Positions 18,601 through 26,624 of a stretch of 64,000 nucleotides of DNA are shown one piece after another. The stretch spans positions 744,001 through 808,000 of the forward strand of contig NZ_CP042344.1 in the NCBI RefSeq assembly GCF_007954405.1, given 5' to 3'. Position 1 is the first letter of the stretch. Every line of letters begins with the position of its first letter. The stretch comes from Comamonas flocculans. GTDB taxonomy: Bacteria; Pseudomonadota; Gammaproteobacteria; Burkholderiales; Burkholderiaceae_C. The notes beneath the pieces are model-generated. The model was given only the letters and a program-made list of their open reading frames with translations, made no database searches and had not been told where the DNA came from. Position numbers and translations under genes: made by a program.

Positions 18601-18694
18601 AGACGCTGGCCACCGCCAGGGCCTGCGCCGGACCGCCGGCCAGGGCCAGCATGGCGGCCACGGCCGCCCCCGCCCATGTCGATCTCTGCAGCAT
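12689..18694 (-). CDS. Bacterial alpha-2-macroglobulin family protein (thioester type)
   Basis: At 2001 residues this is the largest protein in the window. Bacterial alpha-2-macroglobulins are periplasmic protease traps thought to protect the envelope, working alongside PBP1C. A Sec signal (WAGAAVAAMLALAGGPAQALA) has an AQA-type cleavage site and no lipobox Cys, unlike lipoprotein YfhM of E. coli (about 1650 aa). Many MG-type beta domains follow, then the thioester motif CLEQ at C1502 within YPYSCLEQLASK, a helical complement-like domain and a receptor-binding-like C-terminus (PVPGGATILGSGL). The ATG at 18694 has GGAGGGA upstream. It probably heads the unit containing pbpC. A palindromic repeat is embedded in frame near residue 115. 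Confidence 0.9.
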   Translation of the reverse strand: MLQRSTWAGAAVAAMLALAGGPAQALAVASVSPRGEVAQVRQVVVTFDAPAVRFGDPRADDPYALSCSDAIAARGQARWLSDRRWVFDFVADLPPGVRCTLTPKADFKPAAGAGWTGARSYQFDTGGPFVQRVHPGSWGGIEEQQYFILQLNGDASADSVAEHVWCDLEGVGERVPVRPVEGAEREAVLRARQLWEAAQKAPLRYPVLTCARRAAPDSHLELVYDRGVSTPSGIANRVARRYKFKVRAPFSADFSCERENAQAACLPIRPMRLTFNAPVVRKLAMGIRLKGGAQTLMPQQDEGVQPADDEVVQAVRFAGPLSAETAYVLELPAGFQDASGRPLANAESFPLKVSTGAQPPLAKFAAAPFGIIERHAEGPDGPALLPVTLRRVEQQLKVQGLQPVAGAGEVSTLKPHSDAEIIDWLRRVEQLEALWIKRTDAQSLVRDPLPPPMRSEPTQQEREAGYYTPEESTYVQSRRLSLLAGQPGVKTLKLPGPDEGDVRPFEVVGIPLDAGFNVVEIASPLLGQALLDERYGSTRAMYVRTTALVTNLAVHFKLGRENALAWVTTLDEGRPVADATVRVSDCKGKTLATARTGGDGIARLEGLSPEAPSCDGPNYWRQAYFVSARAQDDLAFTWSDWQRGIEPWRFNLPISTSPTADSVAHTVFDRTLVRAGETVSMKHLLREQNGQGLALPRERPNQLIITHVGSGQQFRQPLHWQGTPTGGLSALSSFALAPAAHLGEYQVNLGWSEGGSQFEGGSFRVEEFRLPVFEGRIAPVSSGPLVRVGALPTAVQVAYVSGGPAAQLPVRVSAVLRDRSVDFEDYPGFSFGAPQERAGEDEDEGDAPEPAPRQRVVADKLALTLDDSGSGQLTLPELPPSRQPQELLLEADYADPNGEIQTLRSTQKLWPAAVVAGIKTEGWASSGERVRFRALALDLDGKVLKGVPLSVQALARSTTTSRKRLVGGFYSYDNRKQTQDLGTVCTGVSDERGLVLCEARLAQPGEVRLVATARDKDGNEAQAATSLWITRQGELWFGGEDHDRIDLLPEKREYAPGETARLQVRMPFRHATALVSVEREGILATQVMELDGKDPTIELKIDGHWSPNVYVSALVLRGRLREVPWYSFFTWGFKSPRQWWRAFREEGKQYIPPTAMVDLSRPAFRLGVAELRVGTAAHRIDVKLTADQPSYQVRGKAKVTVQATLPDGKPAAHAQVALAAVDKALLELMPNTSWNLLQAMLQRRYWGVSTSTAQMEIIGRRHYGKKAAPAGGGGGHAQTRELLDTLLLWQPMVELDAEGRAQVQVPLNDALTTFEIAAVADAGVALFGTGKTSVRVTQDLQIISGLPPLVREGDAFRAQFTLRNTTGQPMKVQVTPRATLLELPAQSVELAPGQARELGWDVTAPAQLGQTRVQELLWEISARDTLGQARDALKLSQRLLPAVPLSVQQATLTQLSDSLTLSVAAPRDALPGRGGVKLALQPKLAEGLPGVRDWWANYPYSCLEQLASKAVGMDDAAAWRVLMAQLPTYLDEDGLAYYFAPRSGITHRGSDILTAYLLAMSSEAARLDPAFALPPESLQAMQAGLTAFVEGRLERRFWSPRKDLELRKLAAIEALSRYGKADARWLRSLTIAPNQWPTHAVIDWVNILRRVQGVPGQQEQLAQAMQVLRARLSWQGTRAGFSTDQSDYWWWLMQNGDVNLARLILAVMDDPAWAQDMGRLANGFIARQQGGAWHTTTANLWGALALQAFSAKFESEPVTGVTRAALGEAQARVDWSRVVRAKASEEGGARHQTSWFGAPAAASNWLNNTMFLPWGKEATQGELRLNHLGGGKPWVTVQSVAAVALKAPFSAGYSVQRSVETIRRADGAMAPGEHARGDVLRVTLKVRAQTDMTWVVITDPVPGGATILGSGLGRDSEIATGDEQGSGDGWLAFVERSFEAYRAYYEYLPRGEITLQYTLRLNNAGSFALPATRVEALYAPEMFGEAPNAQLRVAPAAPAKP
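18325..18378 (-). repeat. Dispersed palindromic repeat, in frame inside macroglobulin gene
   Basis: Reading on the plus strand, AATTGATAGCTTCTGGCGC followed by TGCGCCTGCGGCC and TTTAAAG matches the repeat family. It encodes about FKPAAGAGWTGARSYQFDT, close to the N-terminus of the mature protein. Confidence 0.5.
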
Positions 18695-18725
18695 GTTCCC
18701 TCCGTCCCTCGTCGTTGGAGCGCAA

Positions 18726-18754
18726 ACTCTAAATCTGCACTATTGTTGGGGCAA
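18726..18754 (-). promoter_or_regulatory. Predicted promoter of the macroglobulin gene
   Basis: On the minus strand TTGCCC (18754-18749), a 17-bp spacer and TAGAGT (18731-18726) give a plausible sigma70 promoter, placing the transcript start about 25 nt before the ATG at 18694. The divergent gene at 18825 must be read from the same 130-bp interval; no convincing promoter was seen for it. Confidence 0.35.
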
Positions 18755-18824
18755 ACCGCGCTTGTACATTTGTTGCAGCCGTGTCAATCTGCTGCTTCGA
18801 GTCTGCCGCCAGGTATTTCCCACC

Positions 18825-21800
18825 ATGTCCACGGGCTTCAACATCGAATTTGGCCAGGATCTTTGCGACATGCTGCATGCCGAGCTCGCGCTGGTGTGCA
18901 ACTTCATGGACGCGGACGGGCGCATCGTCGCTTCGAGCCGGCGCGAGCGCATAGGCAGCGTGCACCCTGTCGCCCGGCGCATCATGCACGGCGAGTTCGA
19001 CGAATACAGCATGAGCGCGCAGGAGGCCGAGCGCTCGGGCGTGATGCTCGAGGGCATGCTCACCGCCATAGACCTGGACGGGCGGCGCGTGAGCTGCTTC
19101 ACCCTCGCGGGGCCGCTGCCGGTGGTGCGCCCGCTGGCGCGCATCCTGCGCTTTTGCGTTACCGCGCTGCTGCAGACCACGGGCGGCGGCCACGCGCGCG
19201 CGGCCACGCCCGCGGCCGCGCCCGCGGCCACGCCCGCCGCCAGCCTGAGCGAGTTGCTGCACTACGCCAGCACCGCGGTGGGCTTCAGCCTGGCACGCTT
19301 GCACCAGGCGATAGAGCACATCGACGAAGGCGTTTCGCTGTTCGACGAGAACCTGCGCCTGGTGGTGTGGAACCAGCGCTACCTGGAACTGTCGGGCTGG
19401 CCCGAGGAGCCCGCCTGCCGCGGCCAGGAGCTGCAGGCGATGGTGGAGCATTTCCTGCAGACCCGGGGCATGGACGGCCCCGAGGTGCGCGCCCGGCTGC
19501 AGACCCGGCTGCAGCGCCTGCGCGCGGGCCAGGCCAACGACTTCCAGTTCGAAACGCCGGATGGCCAGGTGATGGCCGTGGCCGACCGGCCGCTGCCCGG
19601 CGGCGGCGCGGTCAGCACCTACACCGACATCACCGACCGCCACCGCACGCTGGTGGCGCTGCGCAGCGCCCGCGAGGACGCCGAGCGGCAGGTGCGCGAA
19701 CGCACGCAGACGCTGGACACCTACACCCGGCTGTCCTCGGACTGGTTCTGGGAGAGCGACGCGCAGTTTCGCATCACGCAGATCTACGGCGACGTGCTGG
19801 GCAAGCTCAAGATCGCGCCCGGCTACTTCATGGGCAAACGCCGCTGGGAATACCAGCTGGTGGGCGTGAGCGCCGAGCAGCTGGCCGAACACGTGGCGCA
19901 GCACGAGCGCCATGAAAGTTTCCGCAATTTCGAATACGGCCTGGTCGCGCCCGACGGCAGCACCAGCTACCTGTCGGTCAGCGGCGCACCGCGCTTTGAT
20001 GCCCAGGGGCGCTTCATCGGCTACCACGGCACGGGCATGGACATCTCCGAGCGCCGGCGCAACCAGCGCCTGCTGCAGGAGCGCAGCGAGGCGCTGGAGC
20101 GCGCCAACGCCGAGATGGAGCGCCAGGTGAAAGAGCGCACCGAAGCGCTGCGCCAGCAGCTGAGCTTCATGCGCCAGCTGCTCGAGGCCATACCCAACCC
20201 CATCTTCTACAAGGACAGGCAGGCGCGCTTCCTGGGGGCCAACCGCGCGTTCGAGCAGTTCACCGGCGAAGCCGCCGAGCACTTCCTGGGCCGCACGGTG
20301 GCCGAGCTCGCCCCGCAGCGCGCCTGCGACCTGGCGCAGGACATGGCCGCCGACGCGCAGCTGCTGCGCGAACCCGGACGGCAAACCTACGAGAGCCGGG
20401 TGCAGGACGGCCGCGGCGAGCTGCGCGACATGCTCTGCCACAAGGCCACCTTCCTGCGCCCGGACGGCTCCATAGGCGGCATCGTCGGCGTGATGCTGGA
20501 CATCACCGAGCGCAAGCAGATGGAAGACGAGCTGCGCCTGGCCGCCACGGTGTTCGACAACAGCAGCGAGGCCATGGCCATCCTCGGGCCCGACGGCGGC
20601 GTGGTGGCGGTCAACCAGGCCTTCATGGACATCACCGGCTATGGACGCCAGGAGGTCGTGGGCCGCCTCATCCGCACCGACGAGGACCAGGGCGAGCCCG
20701 CCGGTTTCTTCAAGCGGCTGCAGCCCCAGCTTGAGCGCGAGGGTTCCTGGCAGGGCGAAGTCCGGGGCGTGCGCAAGAGCGGCGAGCCCTACCCGGTGTG
20801 GTTTTCCATCGCCGCGGTACGCGACGCCGGCGGGCACACCAGCCACTACGCGCTGGCCTTTTCCGACCTGTCGCAGAAAAAGCGCAGCGAAGAGCGCATC
20901 CAGCAGCTGGCCTTTCAGGACCCGCTCACGCAGCTGCCCAACCGCCGCCTGCTGATGGATCGGCTGGAGCACGCGCTGGTGGGCGCCGCGCGCAAGCAGT
21001 GCGGCGGCGCGGTGCTGTTGATCGACGTGGACAATTTCAAGAGCCTCAACGACACGCGCGGCCACGACACGGGCGATCAGCTGCTGCGCCAGATGGCGCG
21101 CCGCCTGGTCGGCGGCGTGCACGAGGGCGACACGGTGGCGCGCATCAGTGGCGACGAATTCGTCGTGCTGGTCGAAAACCTGCCGCTGGCAGCGGTGGAG
21201 CTCGTATCTCAGGCGCGCAGCCTGTGCCACGAGCTGCTGCTGGCGCTGGAGCAGCCCTACGAGCTGGCCGGCGAACAGCACCACCACAGCGCCAGCATAG
21301 GCATCGCGCTGTTCGGCAATCAGACCACCAGCGTGGCCGAGCTGCTCAAGCAGGCGGACATGGCGATGTACCGCGCCAAGGACGCGGGGCGCAACACCCT
21401 CGCCTTCTTCGACCCGCAGATGCAGTCGACGGTGGATGCGCGCACCACGCTGGAGCGCGCCATCCGCGACGGCCTGCAGCGGGGCGAGTTCGTGCCCTGG
21501 TACCAGCCGCAAATGGACGAAGGGGGACACATGCTCGGGGTGGAAGCGCTGGTGCGCTGGTGCCGGCGCGACGGCAGCGTCGTCGCGCCGGGCGCCTTCA
21601 TCGCCCTGGCCGAGGAAACCGGCCTCATCATGCCGCTGGGCCAGCACATGCTGCAGGCCGCCTGCCGCCAGCTCAGCGCCTGGGCCGCGCAGCCCGATAC
21701 CGCGCAGCTCACCATTGCCGTCAACGTCAGCGCGCGCCAGTTTCACCACAGCGAATTCGCGCGCCAGGTGCTCGACACCCTGGCGGCCACCGGGGCCAAC

Positions 21801-22229
21801 CCGCAGCGGCTGAAACTCGAGATCACGGAAAGCCTGTTGATCGACCACATCGAGGAAGTGATCGGGCGCATGCAGCTGCTCAAGGCCCACGGCGTGGGCT
21901 TTGCGCTGGACGACTTCGGCACCGGCTATTCGTCGCTGGCCTACCTCAAGCGCCTGCCGCTGGACCAGCTCAAGATCGACCAGGGCTTCGTGCGCGGCGT
22001 GCTCAGCGACGCCAACGACGCGGCCATCGCCCGCATGGTGGTGGCGCTGGCCGACAGCCTGAGTCTGCAGGTGATGGCCGAGGGCGTGGAGACGCCCGAG
22101 CAGCAGGCCTTCCTGCGCCAGCACGGCTGCCTGGCCTACCAGGGCTATTTGTTCAGCAAGCCGCTGCCCATCGCCGAGTTGCAGACCTGGCTGGCGCAGC
22201 GCCCGCCCGCGCCCGCTACTGGGGCTTGA
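18825..22229 (+). CDS. Multi-PAS GGDEF-EAL protein with diacid-recognition-like N-terminus
   Basis: A 1134-residue cyclic-di-GMP signalling protein without transmembrane segments. Residues 1-115 resemble the sugar-diacid recognition domain of CdaR-type regulators (FGQDLCDMLHAELALVCNF ... GSVHPVARRIMHGE ... VSCFTLAGPLPVVRPLARIL). Several PAS domains follow (about 160-270, 290-400, 450-570, 570-690), separated by coiled coils such as ERANAEMERQVKERTEALRQ. Then come a degenerate GGDEF (SGDEF, 775-779) and an EAL domain with E907 and the full set DDFGTGYSS, LKID and EGVET, so it is probably a phosphodiesterase. The ATG at 18825 was chosen because the open frame upstream runs antisense through the macroglobulin gene. 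The 3' end overlaps the convergent Bug gene by 14 bp. Confidence 0.88.
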   Translation: MSTGFNIEFGQDLCDMLHAELALVCNFMDADGRIVASSRRERIGSVHPVARRIMHGEFDEYSMSAQEAERSGVMLEGMLTAIDLDGRRVSCFTLAGPLPVVRPLARILRFCVTALLQTTGGGHARAATPAAAPAATPAASLSELLHYASTAVGFSLARLHQAIEHIDEGVSLFDENLRLVVWNQRYLELSGWPEEPACRGQELQAMVEHFLQTRGMDGPEVRARLQTRLQRLRAGQANDFQFETPDGQVMAVADRPLPGGGAVSTYTDITDRHRTLVALRSAREDAERQVRERTQTLDTYTRLSSDWFWESDAQFRITQIYGDVLGKLKIAPGYFMGKRRWEYQLVGVSAEQLAEHVAQHERHESFRNFEYGLVAPDGSTSYLSVSGAPRFDAQGRFIGYHGTGMDISERRRNQRLLQERSEALERANAEMERQVKERTEALRQQLSFMRQLLEAIPNPIFYKDRQARFLGANRAFEQFTGEAAEHFLGRTVAELAPQRACDLAQDMAADAQLLREPGRQTYESRVQDGRGELRDMLCHKATFLRPDGSIGGIVGVMLDITERKQMEDELRLAATVFDNSSEAMAILGPDGGVVAVNQAFMDITGYGRQEVVGRLIRTDEDQGEPAGFFKRLQPQLEREGSWQGEVRGVRKSGEPYPVWFSIAAVRDAGGHTSHYALAFSDLSQKKRSEERIQQLAFQDPLTQLPNRRLLMDRLEHALVGAARKQCGGAVLLIDVDNFKSLNDTRGHDTGDQLLRQMARRLVGGVHEGDTVARISGDEFVVLVENLPLAAVELVSQARSLCHELLLALEQPYELAGEQHHHSASIGIALFGNQTTSVAELLKQADMAMYRAKDAGRNTLAFFDPQMQSTVDARTTLERAIRDGLQRGEFVPWYQPQMDEGGHMLGVEALVRWCRRDGSVVAPGAFIALAEETGLIMPLGQHMLQAACRQLSAWAAQPDTAQLTIAVNVSARQFHHSEFARQVLDTLAATGANPQRLKLEITESLLIDHIEEVIGRMQLLKAHGVGFALDDFGTGYSSLAYLKRLPLDQLKIDQGFVRGVLSDANDAAIARMVVALADSLSLQVMAEGVETPEQQAFLRQHGCLAYQGYLFSKPLPIAELQTWLAQRPPAPATGA

Positions 22230-23181
22230 AGCCGCTGTCGCCGATGATGCGCTTCCAGGCGGCGGTGTAGGCGCGCTCGCGCTCGCCCAGCTGCGCGGGC
22301 GTCATCGCATCCACCGTCAGGCCCATGCTGGTCAGCTGCTGGTTGACCTCGGGCATCTGCACCACCTTGGCCAGCGCCGCGGAGAACTGCCGGGCAAAGG
22401 CTTCGGGCGTGCCCCTGGGCGCGAAGAAGCCGTAGTAGGGCAGGTCCTCGAAGCCCTTGACGCCCAGCTCGTCGAAGGTGGGCACATCCGGCAGCTGCGC
22501 CTGGCGCTGCGTGCCCAGCACCGCCACCACGCGCAGCTTGCCGGCGCGGTGGTTCTCGATGAAGTCGGGCACCGAGCCCACGCCCGCCGGAATCTGGTTG
22601 CCCAGCATGTCGGCAATCAGGGGGCCGCTGCCGCGGTACGGCGCGGCCACCAGGTCGAGCTGGTAGCGCTGGCCGATGAGCTTGACGAGGAACTCGGGCG
22701 TGGACGCGGGCGCCGGTATGCCGACCGCGCTCTTGCCCTCGTTCTTGCCCTTGACCCACTGCACGTACTCATCGAAGCTCTTGGCCGGCGTGCCGCCCGA
22801 GACCGCGAAGCAGTTGACGAAAGAGGCAAAGCCGCCCACGGGCACGAAGTCGGCATGCGAGTCGAAGCCCGGGTTCTTCACCACCTGCGGCAGGATGGAG
22901 ATGGTGTGGTCGTGCGTGATGAAGACGGTGGAGCCGTCGGCCGGCGCCGTCTTGAGCGTCTGCGCCGCGAGCTGACCGCCGGCGCCGGGGCGGTTGTCCA
23001 CCACCACGGTGCGCCCGAGCACGTCCTTGAGCTTGTCGGCCAGCAGGCGCGCAATCGCGTCGGTGCCGCCGCCGGGCGGAAAGCCCACGAGCACGCGCAG
23101 GGGCTTGGCGTCCTGCGCCCAGGCGGGCACGGCCGCCAGCGCTGCGGCGGCGGACAGAAGGTGGCGACGGGTCAGTTGCAT
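22216..23181 (-). CDS. Bug-type tripartite tricarboxylate receptor
   Basis: The 321-residue periplasmic binding protein belongs to the TctC/Bug family, greatly expanded in Burkholderiales, whose members bind carboxylates and similar small metabolites. The start at 23181 gives a twin-arginine-like signal (RRHLLSAAAALAAVPAWA) and has GGAG upstream. Family hallmarks are LRVLVGFPPGGGTDAIARLLADKL, VVVDNRPGAGG and DVPTFDELGVKGFE. No TctA/TctB membrane genes are nearby, so it is an orphan receptor that presumably uses a permease encoded elsewhere. The ligand cannot be inferred. Confidence 0.9.
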   Translation of the reverse strand: MQLTRRHLLSAAAALAAVPAWAQDAKPLRVLVGFPPGGGTDAIARLLADKLKDVLGRTVVVDNRPGAGGQLAAQTLKTAPADGSTVFITHDHTISILPQVVKNPGFDSHADFVPVGGFASFVNCFAVSGGTPAKSFDEYVQWVKGKNEGKSAVGIPAPASTPEFLVKLIGQRYQLDLVAAPYRGSGPLIADMLGNQIPAGVGSVPDFIENHRAGKLRVVAVLGTQRQAQLPDVPTFDELGVKGFEDLPYYGFFAPRGTPEAFARQFSAALAKVVQMPEVNQQLTSMGLTVDAMTPAQLGERERAYTAAWKRIIGDSGFKPQ

Positions 23182-23204
23182 GGAGGTCTCCCAGGGTGGT
23201 TGCT

Positions 23205-23302
23205 TCTCAAAAAAAAGAGCTTGTAGCGCTTGCCAGGTTTGGTTTTGCCACATAAAACACTCGCAAACCCTTGTACATCAAGCGCCTGCAGCTATGGTTT
23301 CA
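23205..23302. repeat. Two head-to-head copies of the palindromic repeat
   Basis: A plus-oriented copy (GAGCTTGTAGCGCTTGCC at 23217-23234) faces a minus-oriented one (ATAGCTGCAGGCGCTTG on the minus strand, about 23279-23295). Together they fill the gap between argH and the Bug gene, and the argH stop codon falls at the edge of the second copy. Confidence 0.55.
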
Positions 23303-24778
23303 GTGGACCGCGAGCCGTTCGCGGTGGCGCGCGATCTGGCGGCGCACCTGCACCGGCGCGGTGCCGCCCAGGGTCTGGCGGGCCCTGAGCGAGCCTTCCA
23401 GCGACAGCACCTCGAACACGTCGGCCTCGATGCCGGCATGAAAGCCCTGCAGCGTGGCCAGCGGCAGCGCGGACAGATCCACCCCCTGCGCCTGCGCGGC
23501 CTTGACGGCGTGCGCCACCGTCTCGTGCGCATCGCGAAACGGCAGGCCCTTCTTGACCAGGTAGTCGGCCAGGTCGGTGGCCGTGGCATAGCCCTTCATC
23601 GCGGCGGCGCGCATGGCCTGGGCGTTCACGCTGATGCCGCCTTCCTTGGCGCCGGTGGCGGGGTTCACCTGGCCACCGATCATCTCGGCAAAGATGCGCA
23701 GCGTGTCCTTCAGGGTGTCCACGGTGTCGAACAGCGGCTCCTTGTCTTCCTGGTTGTCCTTGTTGTAGGCCAGCGGCTGGCCCTTCATCAGCGTGATCAG
23801 GCCCATCAGGTGACCGACCACGCGCCCGGTCTTGCCGCGGGCCAGCTCCGGCACGTCCGGGTTCTTCTTCTGCGGCATGATGCTGGAGCCGGTGGTGAAG
23901 CGGTCGGCAATGCGGATGAAGCCCACGCTCTGGTTCATCCACAGCACCAGCTCCTCGGACAGGCGCGAGACGTGCAGCATCACGAGGCTGGCGGCGGCAC
24001 TGAATTCGATCGCGAAGTCGCGGTCGCTCACCCCATCCAGGCTGTTCTGGCATACGCAGGCCTGGCCCTGCTCATCCACCATGCCCAGGGTTGTGGCCAC
24101 GCGCTCGCGGTCCAGCGGGTAGGTGGTGCCGGCCAGCGCGGCCGAGCCCAGCGGCAGCACGTTCACCCGGCGGCGCACGTCCAGCATGCGCTGCCCGTCG
24201 CGCGCGAACATCTCCACGTAAGCGAGCAGGTGGTGGGCAAAGCTCACCGGCTGCGCCACCTGCAGGTGCGTGAAGCCCGGCAGGATCACCTCCACGTTGC
24301 GCTCGGCCACCTCCACCAGCGCCAGCTGCAGCTCGCGCAGCAGGCCGGTGATCAGGTCGATCTCGCCGCGCAGCCACAGGCGCACGTCGGTGGCCACCTG
24401 GTCGTTCCTGCTGCGCCCGGTGTGCAATCGCTTGCCCGCATCGCCCGCGAGCTGCGTCAGGCGCGCCTCGATGTTCAGGTGCACGTCTTCCAGATCCAGC
24501 TGCCATTGGAACTGGCCGGCCTCGATCTCCCGGGTGATGGTGGCCATGCCCCGCTCGATGGCGGCGCGGTCTTCCTGGCTGATGATGCCCTGCGCGGCCA
24601 GCATCTCGGCGTGCGCCAGGCTGGCGGCAATGTCCGCGCGCCACAGGCGCTGGTCGAAGAAGACGCTGGCGGTGTAGCGCTTGACCAGCTCGCTCATGGG
24701 CTCGGAAAACAGCGCCGACCACGCCTGCGCCTTGCTCGCGAGCTGATCGTGGGACGGGGAGGAAGGCTGGTCGGGCAT
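23300..24778 (-). CDS. argH: Argininosuccinate lyase
   Basis: Last step of arginine biosynthesis: argininosuccinate to arginine and fumarate, in the cytoplasm. The 492-residue protein shows the fumarase/aspartase superfamily signature [15 protein letters not shown] with the catalytic Ser pair at 298-299, plus [13 protein letters not shown] and [12 protein letters not shown]. The ATG at 24778 (MPDQPSS) precedes the conserved region by a short tail; the longer open frame upstream overlaps the divergent sensor kinase gene and was not used. argH beside AlgZ/AlgR-type genes is a known arrangement in pseudomonads and relatives. Confidence 0.97.
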   Translation of the reverse strand: MPDQPSSPSHDQLASKAQAWSALFSEPMSELVKRYTASVFFDQRLWRADIAASLAHAEMLAAQGIISQEDRAAIERGMATITREIEAGQFQWQLDLEDVHLNIEARLTQLAGDAGKRLHTGRSRNDQVATDVRLWLRGEIDLITGLLRELQLALVEVAERNVEVILPGFTHLQVAQPVSFAHHLLAYVEMFARDGQRMLDVRRRVNVLPLGSAALAGTTYPLDRERVATTLGMVDEQGQACVCQNSLDGVSDRDFAIEFSAAASLVMLHVSRLSEELVLWMNQSVGFIRIADRFTTGSSIMPQKKNPDVPELARGKTGRVVGHLMGLITLMKGQPLAYNKDNQEDKEPLFDTVDTLKDTLRIFAEMIGGQVNPATGAKEGGISVNAQAMRAAAMKGYATATDLADYLVKKGLPFRDAHETVAHAVKAAQAQGVDLSALPLATLQGFHAGIEADVFEVLSLEGSLRARQTLGGTAPVQVRRQIARHRERLAVH

Positions 24779-24818
24779 GGCGGCAATAATCGGCACCGGG
24801 AGAGCCACGGCGCCAGCA

Positions 24819-25856
24819 ATGACAAAGCCGCAAATTCTATCGACCAGCACGCGCCGGGCGCCGGCACCGGGCACGCTCATCTTCGACGCCTGCCACGCCG
24901 GCGTGGTGCTGCGCGCCGTGCTGTTCGTGGAACTGGTGTCGGGCGTGGTGCTGCTCTTCCTCGCGGGCAACCCCGCGCAATGGCTGCAGCAGCTGGCGAT
25001 GCTGACCGGCGGCGTGTTGCCCGCCACGCTCGCCTGGCTGCTGGCCGCCTGCAGCCTCAAGCGCGTGCTGCAGGCCGCGCGCATGCCGCTGCAGATCTGC
25101 GCCGGCGTGGTACTCGGAGCATTGGCCGGCCTGCTGGCCTGCGCACTGCTGGCCCATGTGACGGACGGCAGCGAGCCCCCCTGGCTGGCCAGCGCCGCCA
25201 GCGGCGCACTGCTGTCGGCGCTGCTGGTGGCCGCGCTGGTGCTGCGAGCGCACGCGCGCACGCCGGCGGCCACCACCGCGCGCCTGGCCGAGCTGCAGGC
25301 GCGCATCCGGCCGCACTTTCTCTTCAACAGCCTGAACAGCGCCATCGCCCTGGTGCGCGAGGAGCCGGCCAAGGCCGAAGCCCTGCTGGAAGACCTGAGC
25401 GAGCTGTTTCGCCACGCGCTGCTGGAGCAGGGCGACAGCGCCAGCCTGGCCGAAGAGGTGCAGCTGGCGCGCCACTACCTGGCGATCGAGCAGATCCGCT
25501 TCGGCGAGCGCATGCAGCTCGTCTGGAAGCTCGACGAGCGCGCCGGCAGCGCCCGCGTGCCGCCGCTCTTGCTGCAGCCCCTGGTGGAAAACGCCGTCAA
25601 GCACGGCGTCGAGCCTTCGCCGCTGGCCGCCCTCATCGAAGTGCGCACCGAACAGCGCGGCGCGCGCGTGCTGATCACCATCACCAACTCGCTCGCGCCG
25701 CGCGCCCACGCGCTCGGGCCCGCCGCGCCCGGGCATGGCATCGCGCTGAAGAACGTGCGCGCGCGCCTGAAGCTGCTGCACGACGTGGAATGCGACTTCA
25801 GCGCCGGCGCCCAGGGCGGGCGCTACCAGGTGCGCATCGCCCTGCCCGCCAGCTGA
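24819..25856 (+). CDS. LytS/AlgZ-type sensor histidine kinase
   Basis: A 345-residue membrane kinase of the His_kinase (LytS/AlgZ) family. Four hydrophobic segments lie between about residues 25 and 140, followed by the phospho-acceptor region [15 protein letters not shown] and an ATPase part with [15 protein letters not shown] and [13 protein letters not shown]. The ATG at 24819 was preferred over the in-frame ATG at 24777, which overlaps the start of the divergent argH. It lies 12 bp before a LytTR response regulator, its evident partner. Confidence 0.85.
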   Translation: MTKPQILSTSTRRAPAPGTLIFDACHAGVVLRAVLFVELVSGVVLLFLAGNPAQWLQQLAMLTGGVLPATLAWLLAACSLKRVLQAARMPLQICAGVVLGALAGLLACALLAHVTDGSEPPWLASAASGALLSALLVAALVLRAHARTPAATTARLAELQARIRPHFLFNSLNSAIALVREEPAKAEALLEDLSELFRHALLEQGDSASLAEEVQLARHYLAIEQIRFGERMQLVWKLDERAGSARVPPLLLQPLVENAVKHGVEPSPLAALIEVRTEQRGARVLITITNSLAPRAHALGPAAPGHGIALKNVRARLKLLHDVECDFSAGAQGGRYQVRIALPAS

Positions 25857-25868
25857 AAGGCCGCCGCC

Positions 25869-26606
25869 ATGCGCATCCTGGTCGTGGACGATGAAGCCCT
25901 GGCGCGCAAGCGCCTGTGCACGCTGCTGGGCGAGCTCGACGTCCGCCACCAGGCGGTGCAGGCCGCCCACGCGGGCGAGGCGCTGGCGCTGCTCACCCAG
26001 CCGCCCGCCTTCGACCTGGTGCTGCTGGACATCCACATGCCCGGGCAGGACGGCCTGGCGCTGGCGCACCAGATCCTGCGCCTGGCCGAGCCGCCGGCCA
26101 TCGTCTTCGTCACCGCGCACGCCGAACACGCCGTCTGCGCCTTTGAGCTGGACGCGGCCGACTACCTGACCAAGCCCGTGCGCCGCGAACGCCTGCAGCA
26201 GGCACTGGCCCGTGCCCGGCGCCGCCACGGCGGCGCCGCGCCCGCCGCCGCCCTGCCCGAAGGCCCCACGCTGCTGGTGCAGGACCAGGGCCGCACCGAA
26301 CGCATCCCGCTCGCCGAAGTGCTCTACATCCGCGCCGAACTCAAATACCTGACGCTGCGCACCGCCGCGCGCAGCTACGTGATCGACGGCGCGCTGACCG
26401 AGCTGCACCAGCGCCACCCGCAAGAGCTGGTACGCATCCACCGCAACACCCTCGTCGCCCGCCACGCCCTGCGCGCACTGGAGCGCCACCCCGAACTGGA
26501 CGAAGGCGACGGCTGGGCCGTGCGCCTGCGCGGCAGCACGGAAATCCTGCCCGTCTCGCGCCGGCAGGTGGCGGCGGTGCGGGAAATCCTCACGCGGGGA
26601 GGTTGA
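25869..26606 (+). CDS. algR: LytTR-family response regulator, AlgR type
   Basis: A 245-residue regulator with an N-terminal receiver domain (VVDDEALAR acidic pocket, phospho-acceptor Asp in LVLLDIHMP, Lys in DYLTKPV) and a C-terminal LytTR DNA-binding domain (about 140-240, with EVLYIRAELKYLTLRT and LVRIHRNTLVAR). In pseudomonads AlgR with AlgZ controls twitching motility and alginate genes; in this lineage the regulon is unknown. It is cotranscribed with the preceding kinase gene. The downstream hemC often seen after algR is replaced here by a convergent ZIP transporter gene. Confidence 0.87.
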   Translation: MRILVVDDEALARKRLCTLLGELDVRHQAVQAAHAGEALALLTQPPAFDLVLLDIHMPGQDGLALAHQILRLAEPPAIVFVTAHAEHAVCAFELDAADYLTKPVRRERLQQALARARRRHGGAAPAAALPEGPTLLVQDQGRTERIPLAEVLYIRAELKYLTLRTAARSYVIDGALTELHQRHPQELVRIHRNTLVARHALRALERHPELDEGDGWAVRLRGSTEILPVSRRQVAAVREILTRGG

Positions 26607-26624
26607 GGCAAGGCGCCCGCAGGC

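Noticed and set aside
18384..18824. Upstream extension of the diacid-like GGDEF-EAL gene
   Set aside because: The extension runs antisense through the macroglobulin N-terminus and its promoter; the conserved domain begins at the ATG at 18825.
12560..19915. A 2451-codon plus-strand open frame opposite the macroglobulin gene
   Set aside because: It is the antisense shadow of a high-GC gene: low-complexity Ala/Arg/His/Gln protein, no domain, and the opposite strand encodes a complete family protein.
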